Positions 1 to 7,912 of a stretch of 18,887 nt of DNA are shown here, one piece after another. The first letter of the stretch is position 1, and every line of letters starts with the position of its first letter. The position numbers and the translations under genes are program-made. Below the pieces are notes generated by a model. It was not told where the DNA came from and did no database searches. It worked only from the letters and a program-made list of their open reading frames with translations. Source of the stretch: Clostridia bacterium (GTDB taxonomy: Bacteria > Bacillota > Clostridia > Oscillospirales > CAG-382); NCBI GenBank assembly GCA_017560285.1, contig JAFYOG010000234.1, positions 1-18,887 on the forward strand, read 5' to 3'.

Positions 1-2
1 CC

Positions 3-74
3 TTGCCCCGCTTGCTTTTAGATGAGGCTTTGGGCGATATTACCGTTTCGGTTGCCGAAATTGCGGAGGAATAA
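3..74 (+). CDS. C-terminal end of an unidentified protein
   Basis: Frame 3 is open from the window edge to a TAA at 72-74 and ends in ...SVAEIAEE. The other two frames hit stops within 25 bases. The next gene starts 1 bp after the stop and its ribosome site (GGAGG, 65-69) lies inside this ORF, so the two are probably cotranscribed. In many Firmicutes the gene before a DUF1667 protein encodes an FAD-dependent oxidoreductase linked to glycerol-3-phosphate metabolism. That identity is inferred from context only; 23 residues are too few to recognise a family. Confidence 0.6.
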   Translation: MPRLLLDEALGDITVSVAEIAEE

Positions 75-75
75 T

Positions 76-417
76 ATGAAGAATTTAATTTGTATAGTCT
101 GCCCCCGCGGTTGCCATCTTACGGTAGATGAAGAAACCCTTGCGGTAAAAGGGAATTCCTGCCCCAAGGGCGAGGAATACGGCAAAAACGAGGTTTCCTG
201 CCCCATGCGTACCGTTACAGGCTCTGTTTCGGTGGTGGGCGGTATCCACGCAAAGCTTGCCGTGCGTACCGATAAAGCTGTTCCCAAGGGAAAAATGCGC
301 GATATTATGCACGCCTTGCATACCTGCACCGTAAAGGCTCCCATAAAAAGGGGTACGGTTATTATAGAAAACGTTTGCGATACAGGCGCAAATATTATCG
401 CATCCCGCGATATGTAA
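76..417 (+). CDS. DUF1667 domain protein (cysteine-motif redox partner)
   Basis: A 113-residue protein that starts at the ATG at 76, six bases after GGAGG. The N-terminus carries ICIVCPRGCHL (Cys6, Cys9, Cys13), followed by Cys29 in GNSCPKG and Cys42 in SCPMR. This Cys arrangement and the following RTVTGSV segment are typical of the DUF1667 family. Members are usually encoded beside FAD-dependent oxidoreductases and are thought to be small metal- or Fe-S-binding partners. The metal and the reaction are not visible here. The gene is tightly coupled to the ORF before it. A longer in-frame start at 22 would overlap that ORF and has no ribosome site, so I reject it. Confidence 0.85.
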   Translation: MKNLICIVCPRGCHLTVDEETLAVKGNSCPKGEEYGKNEVSCPMRTVTGSVSVVGGIHAKLAVRTDKAVPKGKMRDIMHALHTCTVKAPIKRGTVIIENVCDTGANIIASRDM

Positions 418-444
418 TTTTAACAAACTGAAAGAAGTGGTAAA

Positions 445-3400
445 ATGACAGCAAGAAGGAAAAAGGAAATATTAATTGCCGCCGTGTTGGTTTTTGCCCT
501 GCTGTTGGGTGTTGTCGCCATGCTGTTGATAGAAGACAGCGTCGGTATACCCACCTATTACGACGGCGAAATGGTAAATATTAAGGTAAGCATTACCGAA
601 ATATGCTCATCAAACGGGTCGATAATTTCTACCGATGATGGCGAAACCCCCGATTATATCGAGCTTTATAACGACGGCGAAACCTTTAATCTTGCAGATT
701 TTGGGCTTTGTAACGACGTTACCAACAGCGTAAAATACACCTTTGGCGATTTGGAATTTAAATCCAAAACCTATATGGTTATTTATTTAGACGGCACAAA
801 TATTCCCTTTAAGCTAAATTCAAGCGGCGGGGAATATATATCCCTTGTTTCTTGGGACGGCACCGTTATTGCAAAGGCAACCACCGTTGCCGCAGGCAGT
901 AACAGAGTTATGGTTTTAGAGGGTAACGAGTACGTTATTTCCGATACTCCCTCCCCCGGCTACCCCAACACCCCCCAAGGTGTTGCCGATTTTTTGGCAG
1001 GGGATAAGGATAAAACCAACGACCTTGTAATTAACGAGGTATTTACCGCCAACCGCAATACGTTACCCGATTTTCAGGGCGATTTTTGCGATATTATCGA
1101 GATAAAGAATATTTCCTCGGCGGCAATATCCACCAAGGGCTATTTCGTTTCGGATACGGTTACCAACCGCACCCGTTATAAATTACCCGAGCTTACTTTA
1201 GCACCCCAGCAAATACTTTTGGTGTTTGCATCGGGGAAGGATACCGTTGCCGAAAACGGCGAAATCCACGCAGATTTTAGGCTTTCCGCAGGGGAAACCG
1301 CAGTGCTTTCCAAGGGCAACAGCTATTGCTCGGCAGAGGTTGCACAGGCAAACGACGGCTTATCCTTTGCCCGCGTTATCACCCAAAGCGGTATAGAATA
1401 CCAAACCATGGCGGCAACCCCCGGCTTTGAAAACGACGAGGCGGGTATAGAGCAGTTAGAGCTTGCCCGCGTTTATGCCGATGCACCCTTGGTTATTAAC
1501 GAGCTTTTGTTTTCCTCCGATGAGCTTGCCTTTGGCGGTAAGCTTAGGGACGTAATAGAGCTTTGCAACGTTTCGGATAAAGAAATATCCACCAAGGGCT
1601 GGTATATAAGCGACAGCGAGGACGACCCTTATAAGTTTGCAATACCCGAATATACCCTTGCACCCAACCAATGCGTTTTGCTTTATGCCGATAAAAGCGG
1701 TATGGCAAATTCCACGGGGTTTGCCCTTTCAAGCGGCGAAAGGTTGTTTTTAACCGCCCCCGATTACCGCCGCAGTGCATACGTTTCCTGCGTGCCTGCA
1801 GGTGAAGGTAATTCCCGCAGCAGATATATAGAAAACGGCGAGGAAATTTATATCGACGGCGAAATTTCAATAGGGTTCACCAACGATGCCGCAGGCATAA
1901 AATCCTATGCCGCCGCGGTAAGACCTGCCGAGATAGAAATAAGCGAGGTCGTTGCCCGCAACGAATCTTATATTGCAGGGCCCTATAAGACATATCACGA
2001 TTTTGTAGAAATTTATAACCGCACCGACGAAGATATTGACCTTACGGGCTGGTTCCTTTCCGACGATTCCTTAGAGCCTATGAAGGCAAGCCTTAACGGA
2101 ATTGTTATCCCCGCCCACGAATATTTGGTTATTATACTTTCCTCCGAGGGCATTAACACCCCCAAGGGCTACCCCGTGGTTAAGTTCGGAATATCCTCTC
2201 AGGGCGAAAATATAGTGCTTTCCAAGGGCGATACCATTATAGATATGGCTATAATCCCCTCTATGGGTGCCGATACCGCATACGGCAGACCCAACGGCGA
2301 AGACGGCTTTAGCATTCTGGAAGAGCCCACCCCCGAAAGGGAAAACAGCATAGGCGCCTTAAAGGTTGCCTCTGCACCTGCACCCAGCATACCCCAAGGG
2401 GTTTATAAGCAGGATACCGTTACCGTAGAGCTAAAAAGCCAAGGCAACGTTTATTACACTCTTGACAGCTCTAAGCCCTCTACCGCATCTACCCTTTATA
2501 CAGCCCCCTTGGTTTTAGATAAAACCACCGTTATACGCTGTATTTCGGTAGAGCAGGGCAAGCAAAAAAGCGAAATCGTTAATTTAACCTATATAATTAA
2601 CGAGCCCGACCATTTAGAAACCGTGGCTATCGTTACCACCCCTTCTAATTTGTTCGACCATTATTCCGGCATATACGCCACCGGCCCCAACGCCGATTCG
2701 GTGTTCCCGTATAACGGCGCAAACTATTATATGGGCTGGGAACGGGAAGCGAATATTTCGTTTTTTGCCGATGACGGAACAGGGTTTTCCGAAAACTGCG
2801 GCATAAAAATCTTCGGCGGTCTTTCCAAGGCGCTGGAAAAGAAATCCCTTGCATTCTTTTTTCGCTCTAAATACGGCAAAGGTCAGCTTAATTACAAGCT
2901 GTTCGAGGATTCGGATTTAGACGTTTACGAATCCGTTATCCTTCGTAACACGGGGCAGGATTGGAAGCTTTCCACCATGCGCGACGCTATGATGACAAAG
3001 CTTGCAAGCGATTATTTAAAGCTGGACGTTCAAAACTGCCGTCCCGTGGTTGTTTATATCAACGGCGAATATTGGGGAATTTACTTTATCCGCGAAAAGC
3101 TTAACGACCAATACGTGGCAGGGCATTATAACGTAAGCGCCGAAGAGGCTAACGTTACCTTTGCCAACGGCAGAAATAACGACGAATATCAAACCCTGCT
3201 TAATTTTGCAAAGCAGAACGACCTTTCCAAGCCCGAAAATTACGAGCATATAAAAACCCTTATGGACGTGGAAAACTATGCCGATTATATCGTTACCGAA
3301 ATTATCGTAGGCAACGCCGATAACGGCAATATAAAGTTCTTTACCTATAAGGGGGGCAAATGGCGTTGGATGCTTTACGACGTAGACCACGGGTTCCGTT

Positions 3401-3780
3401 CGGCAACCCACAACACCGTGGAAGCCCACCTTAACCCCGCGGGCACGGGGGCAAGCGATATGTTCTCTACCGCCCTTATTAATTCGCTGTTAAAAAACCC
3501 CGATTTTAAAAAGATGTTTTTAGAGGAAATTGCATACCAGCTTAACAGCGTATGGAACACCGAAAACATTACCAAATATATAGACCGCTTTAAGGGTTAT
3601 ATAGAAAACGACATTATGCGGGATTGCCAGCGTTGGAACCATTCCTATTCCGCTTGGGAAAACGCTATCGACAGCCTTTATTACTTTGCAAACAACCGAG
3701 AGGGCTATTTGGTAGATTACGTTCAGGATTACTTTAATTTGTCGGATAACGAAATGCAGCAATACGGCTTTAAGGTATAG
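445..3780 (+). CDS. CotH kinase family protein with four lamin-tail domains
   Basis: A 1111-residue membrane-anchored extracellular protein. Residues 1-7 are basic, then one hydrophobic segment (about 9-29) forms a signal anchor. Four lamin-tail-like beta domains follow, beginning near residues 48, 192, 347 and 495; each has a V/I-x-I-x-E start, a D-x-I/V-E-L/I-x-N strand and a G-W/Y-x-[IVL]-S-D turn. A chitobiase/hexosaminidase C-terminal-type domain lies near 645-718 (YYTLDSSKPS). The CotH kinase domain covers about 722-1090, with GGLSKALEKKS, a YINGEYWGIYFIREK strand pair and DVDHGFR (Asp979, Asp981) as the likely metal-binding motif. CotH proteins are atypical kinases; spore-coat CotH phosphorylates coat proteins. 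The next two genes, VTC and DUF4956, are common partners. The stop is TAG, showing that the chromosome uses amber as a normal stop. Confidence 0.9.
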   Translation: MTARRKKEILIAAVLVFALLLGVVAMLLIEDSVGIPTYYDGEMVNIKVSITEICSSNGSIISTDDGETPDYIELYNDGETFNLADFGLCNDVTNSVKYTFGDLEFKSKTYMVIYLDGTNIPFKLNSSGGEYISLVSWDGTVIAKATTVAAGSNRVMVLEGNEYVISDTPSPGYPNTPQGVADFLAGDKDKTNDLVINEVFTANRNTLPDFQGDFCDIIEIKNISSAAISTKGYFVSDTVTNRTRYKLPELTLAPQQILLVFASGKDTVAENGEIHADFRLSAGETAVLSKGNSYCSAEVAQANDGLSFARVITQSGIEYQTMAATPGFENDEAGIEQLELARVYADAPLVINELLFSSDELAFGGKLRDVIELCNVSDKEISTKGWYISDSEDDPYKFAIPEYTLAPNQCVLLYADKSGMANSTGFALSSGERLFLTAPDYRRSAYVSCVPAGEGNSRSRYIENGEEIYIDGEISIGFTNDAAGIKSYAAAVRPAEIEISEVVARNESYIAGPYKTYHDFVEIYNRTDEDIDLTGWFLSDDSLEPMKASLNGIVIPAHEYLVIILSSEGINTPKGYPVVKFGISSQGENIVLSKGDTIIDMAIIPSMGADTAYGRPNGEDGFSILEEPTPERENSIGALKVASAPAPSIPQGVYKQDTVTVELKSQGNVYYTLDSSKPSTASTLYTAPLVLDKTTVIRCISVEQGKQKSEIVNLTYIINEPDHLETVAIVTTPSNLFDHYSGIYATGPNADSVFPYNGANYYMGWEREANISFFADDGTGFSENCGIKIFGGLSKALEKKSLAFFFRSKYGKGQLNYKLFEDSDLDVYESVILRNTGQDWKLSTMRDAMMTKLASDYLKLDVQNCRPVVVYINGEYWGIYFIREKLNDQYVAGHYNVSAEEANVTFANGRNNDEYQTLLNFAKQNDLSKPENYEHIKTLMDVENYADYIVTEIIVGNADNGNIKFFTYKGGKWRWMLYDVDHGFRSATHNTVEAHLNPAGTGASDMFSTALINSLLKNPDFKKMFLEEIAYQLNSVWNTENITKYIDRFKGYIENDIMRDCQRWNHSYSAWENAIDSLYYFANNREGYLVDYVQDYFNLSDNEMQQYGFKV

Positions 3781-3789
3781 GTGGCGGAT

Positions 3790-4455
3790 ATGGCAGACAG
3801 AATAGAAGAAAAATATCTTATAGATTACGCCGAATACGCCCGCATCGCCGCAAAAATACGTCAGCTTCTTGTGCCCGACCAAAACGGCAAAAACGGCAAA
3901 TATTCCATTTGCTCGCTGTATTTTGACGATGCTTACAACACCGCCCTTTACGATAAAATCGACGGCAACGCCGTGCATATAAAGTTTAGGGTGCGCACCT
4001 ACGATAACGACGACCGCTTTATAAGGCTGGAACGGAAAACCAAGCGGGGCGTTATTACCGAAAAGCATTCCGCAAGAATAACGTTGGAAGAGCTTGACAA
4101 AATAATAAAAGGCGAAAATATAGACGAAAACGCCCAATGCTTTGGCTTGGCATCGGAAATGCGCGCCAAGGCGGTAAAGCCCAAGGTTGCGGTAAGGTAC
4201 GATAGGGAAGCCTACGTAATGCCCGCTTTGGGGGTTCGGGTTACCTTCGATACCAACGTAGAATCGCTTTGCGGCGATAAACAATCGCTGTTCCAACCGC
4301 AAAAAAGTCCTATCCCCGCCATCCCCCGCGGTATGGTTATTATGGAAATAAAATATACCGATAAATGCCCCTCGTTCATACGCAAATGCTGTGCAAACTC
4401 GGGTATGCAGATGTCGGTTTCAAAATACGCTCTTTGCAGAGGAGAAACAATATGA
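3790..4455 (+). CDS. Polyphosphate polymerase (VTC) domain protein
   Basis: A 221-residue cytosolic protein of the VTC / polyphosphate polymerase family, which adopts the triphosphate tunnel fold. Visible tunnel motifs, in order, are EEKYLI (residues 6-11), KFRVRTYD with paired Arg/Lys (about 65-72), RLERKTKRG (about 79-87), RVTFDT (about 149-154), IMEIKY with the likely metal-binding Glu (about 185-190) and a C-terminal SKY. In the yeast VTC complex this fold makes polyphosphate from nucleotide; the bacterial substrate is unproven. I chose ATG 3790 because AGGTGG sits five to six bases upstream. A GTG at 3781, directly after the CotH stop, is a possible alternative. The stop overlaps the next start (ATGA), so translation with the DUF4956 gene is coupled. 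Confidence 0.87.
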   Translation: MADRIEEKYLIDYAEYARIAAKIRQLLVPDQNGKNGKYSICSLYFDDAYNTALYDKIDGNAVHIKFRVRTYDNDDRFIRLERKTKRGVITEKHSARITLEELDKIIKGENIDENAQCFGLASEMRAKAVKPKVAVRYDREAYVMPALGVRVTFDTNVESLCGDKQSLFQPQKSPIPAIPRGMVIMEIKYTDKCPSFIRKCCANSGMQMSVSKYALCRGETI

Positions 4456-5117
4456 GTATTTTTGACGCAATTAAAAAAAGTGTGCTTGAAGGCTTTTCTG
4501 CCGAAATAACCTTAGCGGATATTATAATATCCCTGCTTTTGGCATTCCTTTCCGGTTTGTTTATTTTGTTAATTTACCGTCTTACAATGCGCGGGGTTTC
4601 CCGCAACAGAACCTTCGAGGTTACCTTGTTGCTTATATCCCCCATTTCGGCGATGATAGTTTTAACAATCACCTCTAACCTTGCTCTTTCCTTGGGTATG
4701 GTGGGCGCGTTATCTATTATCCGTTTCCGTACCGCAATTAAAGATGCATCCGACACCGCGTTTATGTTCTGGTCGGTTGCGGCAGGTATCACCGCAGGGG
4801 CGCATTTTTACAAAATCACCATCGTTGCCTGCTTGTTTATCGGCGCGGCGGCGTTTATAATTATGAAAATCTCTGCCAACGGCGCAAGACCTTATTTACT
4901 TATCGTTCGTGCAAATAACGACGTTGCCGTAGATCAGGTTGCAAGATTTTTTGCCGAGCGCGGCGTTAGAACCCGCCTTAGCTCGCTTACCGATAACGGC
5001 GAATATTGCGAAATTATCTATGAAATTTCGGTAAAGGGCGCACACCAAAAGCTGGTTAGCTCTATAAGCAATATCCCCGACGTTGTTTCGGTTTCCTTGG
5101 TAGATTGCAGAAACTAA
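4452..5117 (+). CDS. DUF4956 integral membrane protein
   Basis: A 221-residue membrane protein. Hydrophobic spans lie at about 22-44, 56-80 and 103-140. A conserved GMVGALSIIRFRTAIKD segment and FMFWSVAAGI, both hallmarks of DUF4956, sit in and between them. The C-terminal 80 residues (PYLLIVRANND... to the end) look like a soluble alpha/beta domain of ACT-like size. The ribosome site is AGAGGAGAAA and the start overlaps the VTC stop by ATGA. Family function is unknown. Frequent pairing with VTC-type polymerases suggests a membrane subunit that exports or anchors a polyphosphate-like product, which is inference. A strong terminator lies 5 bp after the stop. Confidence 0.88.
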   Translation: MSIFDAIKKSVLEGFSAEITLADIIISLLLAFLSGLFILLIYRLTMRGVSRNRTFEVTLLLISPISAMIVLTITSNLALSLGMVGALSIIRFRTAIKDASDTAFMFWSVAAGITAGAHFYKITIVACLFIGAAAFIIMKISANGARPYLLIVRANNDVAVDQVARFFAERGVRTRLSSLTDNGEYCEIIYEISVKGAHQKLVSSISNIPDVVSVSLVDCRN

Positions 5118-5121
5118 AATT

Positions 5122-5167
5122 AAAAAACTACCCGAAGAAGAGAAAACTCTTTTTCGGGTAGTTTTTT
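5122..5167 (+). terminator. Rho-independent terminator after the CotH/VTC/DUF4956 genes
   Basis: The stem ACTACCCGAAGAAGAG pairs with CTCTTTTTCGGGTAGT around an AAAA loop, about 16 bp with one G-T pair, and a T run follows at 5162-5167. The A-rich 5' side could also make it work for leftward transcripts. Confidence 0.93.
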
Positions 5168-5369
5168 GCGATATATTGCTTCGCAATGCGATATTTTTTC
5201 CAACGGAAAAAGCGATATATTTCTCTGGCGATAAATGCGATATGATATAAATCTCTTTTCGCCCCGCAGGGCATATCGCGTGGGCAACACATATCGCGCG
5301 CCTTGGGCGTATATCGCAAATCCCGTTGGGGATTTATATCGTTGCATTGTGCTTTAATCAGCACAATGC
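5168..5369. repeat. Array of short hairpins separated by GATAT linkers
   Basis: This intergenic stretch is built of small palindromes. TTGC-TTC-GCAA (5176-5186), TTTTTCC-AAC-GGAAAAA (5195-5211), GCCC-CGCA-GGGC (5261-5272), CGCC-TTG-GGCG (5299-5309), AAATCCC-GTTG-GGGATTT (5318-5335) and GCATTGTGCT/AGCACAATGC (5344-5369) are the clear ones. Linkers between them read GCGATAT on the left half (5168, 5188, 5212, 5237) and ATATCGC on the right half (5273, 5291, 5311, then ATATCG at 5336), so left and right linkers are complementary. The last hairpin abuts the stop of the leftward permease gene. No coding capacity is credible. Confidence 0.8.
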
Positions 5370-6478
5370 TAAATGCCTGCGTTTTTTTCGTTTTCTTTTC
5401 TGACCTCATCCCGCAAATCTATCACCCGCGATATAATTATTGCGCCGATGCCGAAAATAAATATCCCCAAAAGCCCCATAAGCCTTAGCCCAATATACAT
5501 TGCCGCCAACGCCGCCAAGGGGTGCAATCCAAACATTTTTCCAACGATTTTCGGTTCTATAATTTGGCGGATAACGGTTATAACCGCGTAAACTATAAGC
5601 AACCAAACCCCAAGATAATAGTTTTGGGTTACAAGGCAGATTATTCCCCAAGGAATAAGCACCGTCCCCGTGCCCAAAACAGGCAAAAGGTCTACGAACG
5701 CTATAACAAGGGCAAGAATAAAGCTGTATTTTAGCCTTAAAAGCGAAAAAGATAACAACAGCTCGCCAAAGGTTAAAAAGAACAACAGCCCGTAAGCCTT
5801 TATATATTGCCCAACGGTGTTGGATAAAATATCCTTTATATATTTTAAAACCAACCGCCCGTTCCGCGGGAAGAAGGATAAGAAAAAGCAGTTAACCTTA
5901 ACCCTGTCCACCGCAAAATAATAGGTGGCGATAATAACCACAACGGTGTTTAAAATAAGCTCGGGTATAAATAACGCCGCGTTGCCCAAAAGGCTTAAAG
6001 CCGTGCCGGAGAATTTATCGCCAAGTGATAACGCCATATCCCAAAGGTTGGTGTCTAAATTTTCTCTAAATTCCCATAATTTTGGGGTAATATCCCCAAA
6101 GGGCAAAGAATCGCTTATGCTTTTTATCAGCTCCGATGCATAATTATCGTCCTGAGCAAGCTTGGTAATTATCTCTTTTACAGATAAAAACAGGGTGCGG
6201 ATTTCTAAAACCGTCTGCCGCGATATGGCAAAAATAAGGGCGCCCAAAGACCCTGCCGCCAAAAATACAACAAACAGCACAAAAATCCGTTTTGGAAACC
6301 TGTGGTGCTGTTCGGAATAGCGTACAACGGGCTTAAAGCATTCGGCAAAAATGTATGCTATTAAAAAGGGAAGTATTGCCCCCCAAAGATAATTAAAAAT
6401 AATGTAAATCGCCGCCAAGGCAACGGCAACGTAAAGCGTAACGGCGGCAAACTTTTTGTAAGGCTCTTTAGGAAGCAT
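5369..6478 (-). CDS. ytvI: AI-2E family permease, sporulation YtvI-like
   Basis: A 369-residue polytopic membrane protein. Hydrophobic segments near the N-terminus (about 11-50 and 62-87) are followed by a soluble stretch (about 90-160). More membrane spans come next, with the family signature DLLPVLGTGTVLIPWGI and then RQIIEPKIVGKMFGLHPLAAL near the C-terminus. This layout defines the AI-2E/UPF0118 transporter family. Length and the LLPVLGTG / IIEPKIV context best match YtvI, an integral membrane protein of the sporulation gene set; its transported substrate is not known. The start is supported by GGAG at about 6488-6491 on the minus strand, 8-9 bases upstream. The gene ends in TAG. It is convergent with the DUF4956 gene across the hairpin array. 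Confidence 0.85.
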   Translation of the reverse strand: MLPKEPYKKFAAVTLYVAVALAAIYIIFNYLWGAILPFLIAYIFAECFKPVVRYSEQHHRFPKRIFVLFVVFLAAGSLGALIFAISRQTVLEIRTLFLSVKEIITKLAQDDNYASELIKSISDSLPFGDITPKLWEFRENLDTNLWDMALSLGDKFSGTALSLLGNAALFIPELILNTVVVIIATYYFAVDRVKVNCFFLSFFPRNGRLVLKYIKDILSNTVGQYIKAYGLLFFLTFGELLLSFSLLRLKYSFILALVIAFVDLLPVLGTGTVLIPWGIICLVTQNYYLGVWLLIVYAVITVIRQIIEPKIVGKMFGLHPLAALAAMYIGLRLMGLLGIFIFGIGAIIISRVIDLRDEVRKENEKNAGI

Positions 6479-6570
6479 ATAAAAAACTCCAAAGTGATAT
6501 TTTGGTATTGATATATGAAGATTTTTGCCTTAAAATGCCCCAAATATCCAAATAAAAGTGAAATTTTATG

Positions 6571-6599
6571 TTGACAATTCAAAAATTCCGTGATATAAT
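6571..6599 (+). promoter_or_regulatory. Consensus sigma-A promoter of the tRNA-Ser gene
   Basis: TTGACA (6571-6576) and TATAAT (6594-6599) are separated by exactly 17 bp, a perfect consensus match, about 35 bp before the mature tRNA. It stays on the chromosomal side of the element, so the regenerated tRNA keeps its own promoter. Confidence 0.92.
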
Positions 6600-6634
6600 A
6601 ACCAAGCGCGTTAAATAAGGCGCAAAAATAATGT

Positions 6635-6725
6635 GGAGAAGTCGCGTAGCTGGTCGAGCGCGCACGATTGGAAATCGTGTAACCCTTAACGGGGTTCGAG
6701 AGTTCGAATCTCTCCTTCTCCGCCA
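6635..6725 (+). tRNA. tRNA-Ser (anticodon GGA), integration target
   Basis: A class II tRNA of 91 nt including encoded CCA. The acceptor stem is GGAGAAG/CTTCTCC (6635-6641 / 6715-6721), followed by discriminator G6722. The anticodon stem CACGA/TCGTG encloses loop TTGGAAA with anticodon GGA at 6670-6672. A long variable arm (TAACCC...GGGTT) and T-arm GAGAG-TTCGAAT-CTCTC follow. GGA reads UCC and UCU serine codons. The part from 6666 onward is duplicated at 18497, so after integration the 3' half of this working tRNA comes from the element. Confidence 0.96.
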
Positions 6726-6729
6726 AACA
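6666..6729 (+). repeat. Left attachment repeat (attL)
   Basis: Bases 6666-6718 are identical to 18497-18549; one mismatch follows (T6719 against C18550), then 10 more identical bases. The repeat starts in the anticodon stem and runs past CCA. The anticodon stem-loop gives inverted half-sites CACGA/TCGTG around a 7-nt loop, a typical geometry for tyrosine recombinase crossover. Confidence 0.92.
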
Positions 6730-6730
6730 G

Positions 6731-6766
6731 AAAACCCTTGAAGCATAAGGCTTCAAGGGTTTTTTG
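6731..6766 (+). terminator. Terminator after tRNA-Ser
   Basis: AAAACCCTTGAAGC (6731-6744) pairs with GCTTCAAGGGTTTT (6750-6763) around ATAAG, followed by further T. It lies inside the element and so comes from it. It would stop tRNA transcription before the integrase gene. Confidence 0.92.
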
Positions 6767-6783
6767 TTGTTTCTATGAAAAAA

Positions 6784-6844
6784 ATCGTGTAACCTATGTC
6801 TTTTCGAAAATCGTGTAACCTGATTTGGCAAAAAATCGTGTAAC
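6784..6844 (+). repeat. Three ATCGTGTAAC repeats before the integrase
   Basis: ATCGTGTAAC occurs at 6784-6793, 6810-6819 and 6835-6844, spaced 26 and 25 bp. It is identical to 6674-6683 in the tRNA attachment core. A-runs precede each copy. The third touches the integrase ribosome site (GGAG, 6845-6848), so a protein bound there could block integrase expression. These are candidate integrase-binding sites. Confidence 0.82.
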
Positions 6845-6856
6845 GGAGAAACAGAA

Positions 6857-7912
6857 ATGGCAGAAAGATTTATTGCAAAGACAAAACGTCAAACAAGAAC
6901 AAACGAACCCTTTTCAAAAATCGCAGATGAATTTTTGAAATTTCAAGAAGGCAAAGGAAATTCCAAAGAAACTATCAAGCATTATCTATGTGGGATAAGA
7001 AAACTAAAAAAGTTCTTTTGCTGGATGAAATACCCCGAAAATGAATATTATTCTTTTACAGACCAGCAACGATACACCAAAGGCGGAGAAGTACCAATTT
7101 CAATTTTTAATGAAAATGATTTTGAAATCAATTATCGACATTATTTACTCGACATCGAAGAAGTTAGCGATATAACCGTGTGTACCCACTTTAGAGATTA
7201 TCGCGCCATCGCTTATTGGCTAATGAATAAAGGCTATATTGATAAACGCGAAATCGCCTTGAAGAATGTCGAATCGGATATAAAAGAAGTTTATTCTGAC
7301 AGCGAAATTGCTAAGCTATTGAGAAAGCCAAAAGTCGATTGTTCGTTTGTGGAATATAGAAATTGGGTTGTTATTCATCATTTCTTGGCAACCGGCAACC
7401 GTATTTCCACCGTTTGCGCTATAAAGTTAAAAGATATTGATTGGCAAGATGGTATGTTATCAATACAAGTCCAAAAGAATAAACGGAAAACACGCATCCC
7501 TCTCGAAAGCACATATTTAAAGGTGTTGCGCGAATATGTAGATACGTGGCTGACAGATGACAACGGTGAATTTGTTTGCGAATATCTTTTTCCCTGCGCG
7601 TTTGTGAATTCTCCTGAACAAATGAATCGAGTAACATTGGGTAGAAGCATTGCGGAATATAACATAAGCCGCAAAGTATCAAAAACATCATCCCACCTAT
7701 TCCGCCACACCTTCGCAAAGCATTGGATCATGTCAGGAAAAGATTTACACAGCCTGCAAAAAATGCTGGGACACTCTACCCTCGACATGGTAACTCATTA
7801 CGCGAACCTTTACGATGTAGATTTAATTCCAAAAGTAGAAGAAAGCAGTATTTTGAAAGACTACAAACAACAATCGAAAATTGGATGCAAATTAAGGACT
7901 CGCCGAAAGTAG
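6857..7912 (+). CDS. Tyrosine site-specific recombinase (integrase)
   Basis: A 351-residue phage-type integrase. The N-terminal half (about 17-135) has the helical SAM-like DNA-binding domain (FSKIADEFLKFQEGKGNS...). The catalytic domain shows Arg182 in ATGNRIS, a beta-hairpin Lys in KNKRKTR, His280-x-x-Arg283 in HLFRHTF, His306 in LGHS and the nucleophile Tyr315 in THYANLY, so the R-K-H-R-H-Y set is complete. GGAGAA sits 8 bases before the start. Its place next to the tRNA fits control of integration and excision. It ends in TAG, the only element gene with that stop. If TAG were read as sense, it would gain 15 residues before a TAA at 7955. Confidence 0.96.
   Translation: MAERFIAKTKRQTRTNEPFSKIADEFLKFQEGKGNSKETIKHYLCGIRKLKKFFCWMKYPENEYYSFTDQQRYTKGGEVPISIFNENDFEINYRHYLLDIEEVSDITVCTHFRDYRAIAYWLMNKGYIDKREIALKNVESDIKEVYSDSEIAKLLRKPKVDCSFVEYRNWVVIHHFLATGNRISTVCAIKLKDIDWQDGMLSIQVQKNKRKTRIPLESTYLKVLREYVDTWLTDDNGEFVCEYLFPCAFVNSPEQMNRVTLGRSIAEYNISRKVSKTSSHLFRHTFAKHWIMSGKDLHSLQKMLGHSTLDMVTHYANLYDVDLIPKVEESSILKDYKQQSKIGCKLRTRRK

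Noticed and set aside
3520..4302. 260-codon ORF on the minus strand
   Set aside because: It lies antisense to the CotH and VTC genes, whose motifs are clear. It has no ribosome site and its sequence shows no recognisable domain.
5303..5488. Short ORFs within the hairpin array and the start of the permease region
   Set aside because: The array frames consist of repeated linker translations, and the rest is antisense to the YtvI-like gene.
6361..6831. Minus-strand ORF containing FELSNPVKGYTISN, with a similar one at 18357-18713
   Set aside because: Both are translations of the reverse strand of the tRNA-Ser repeat; the resemblance between them is the attachment repeat, not a protein family.
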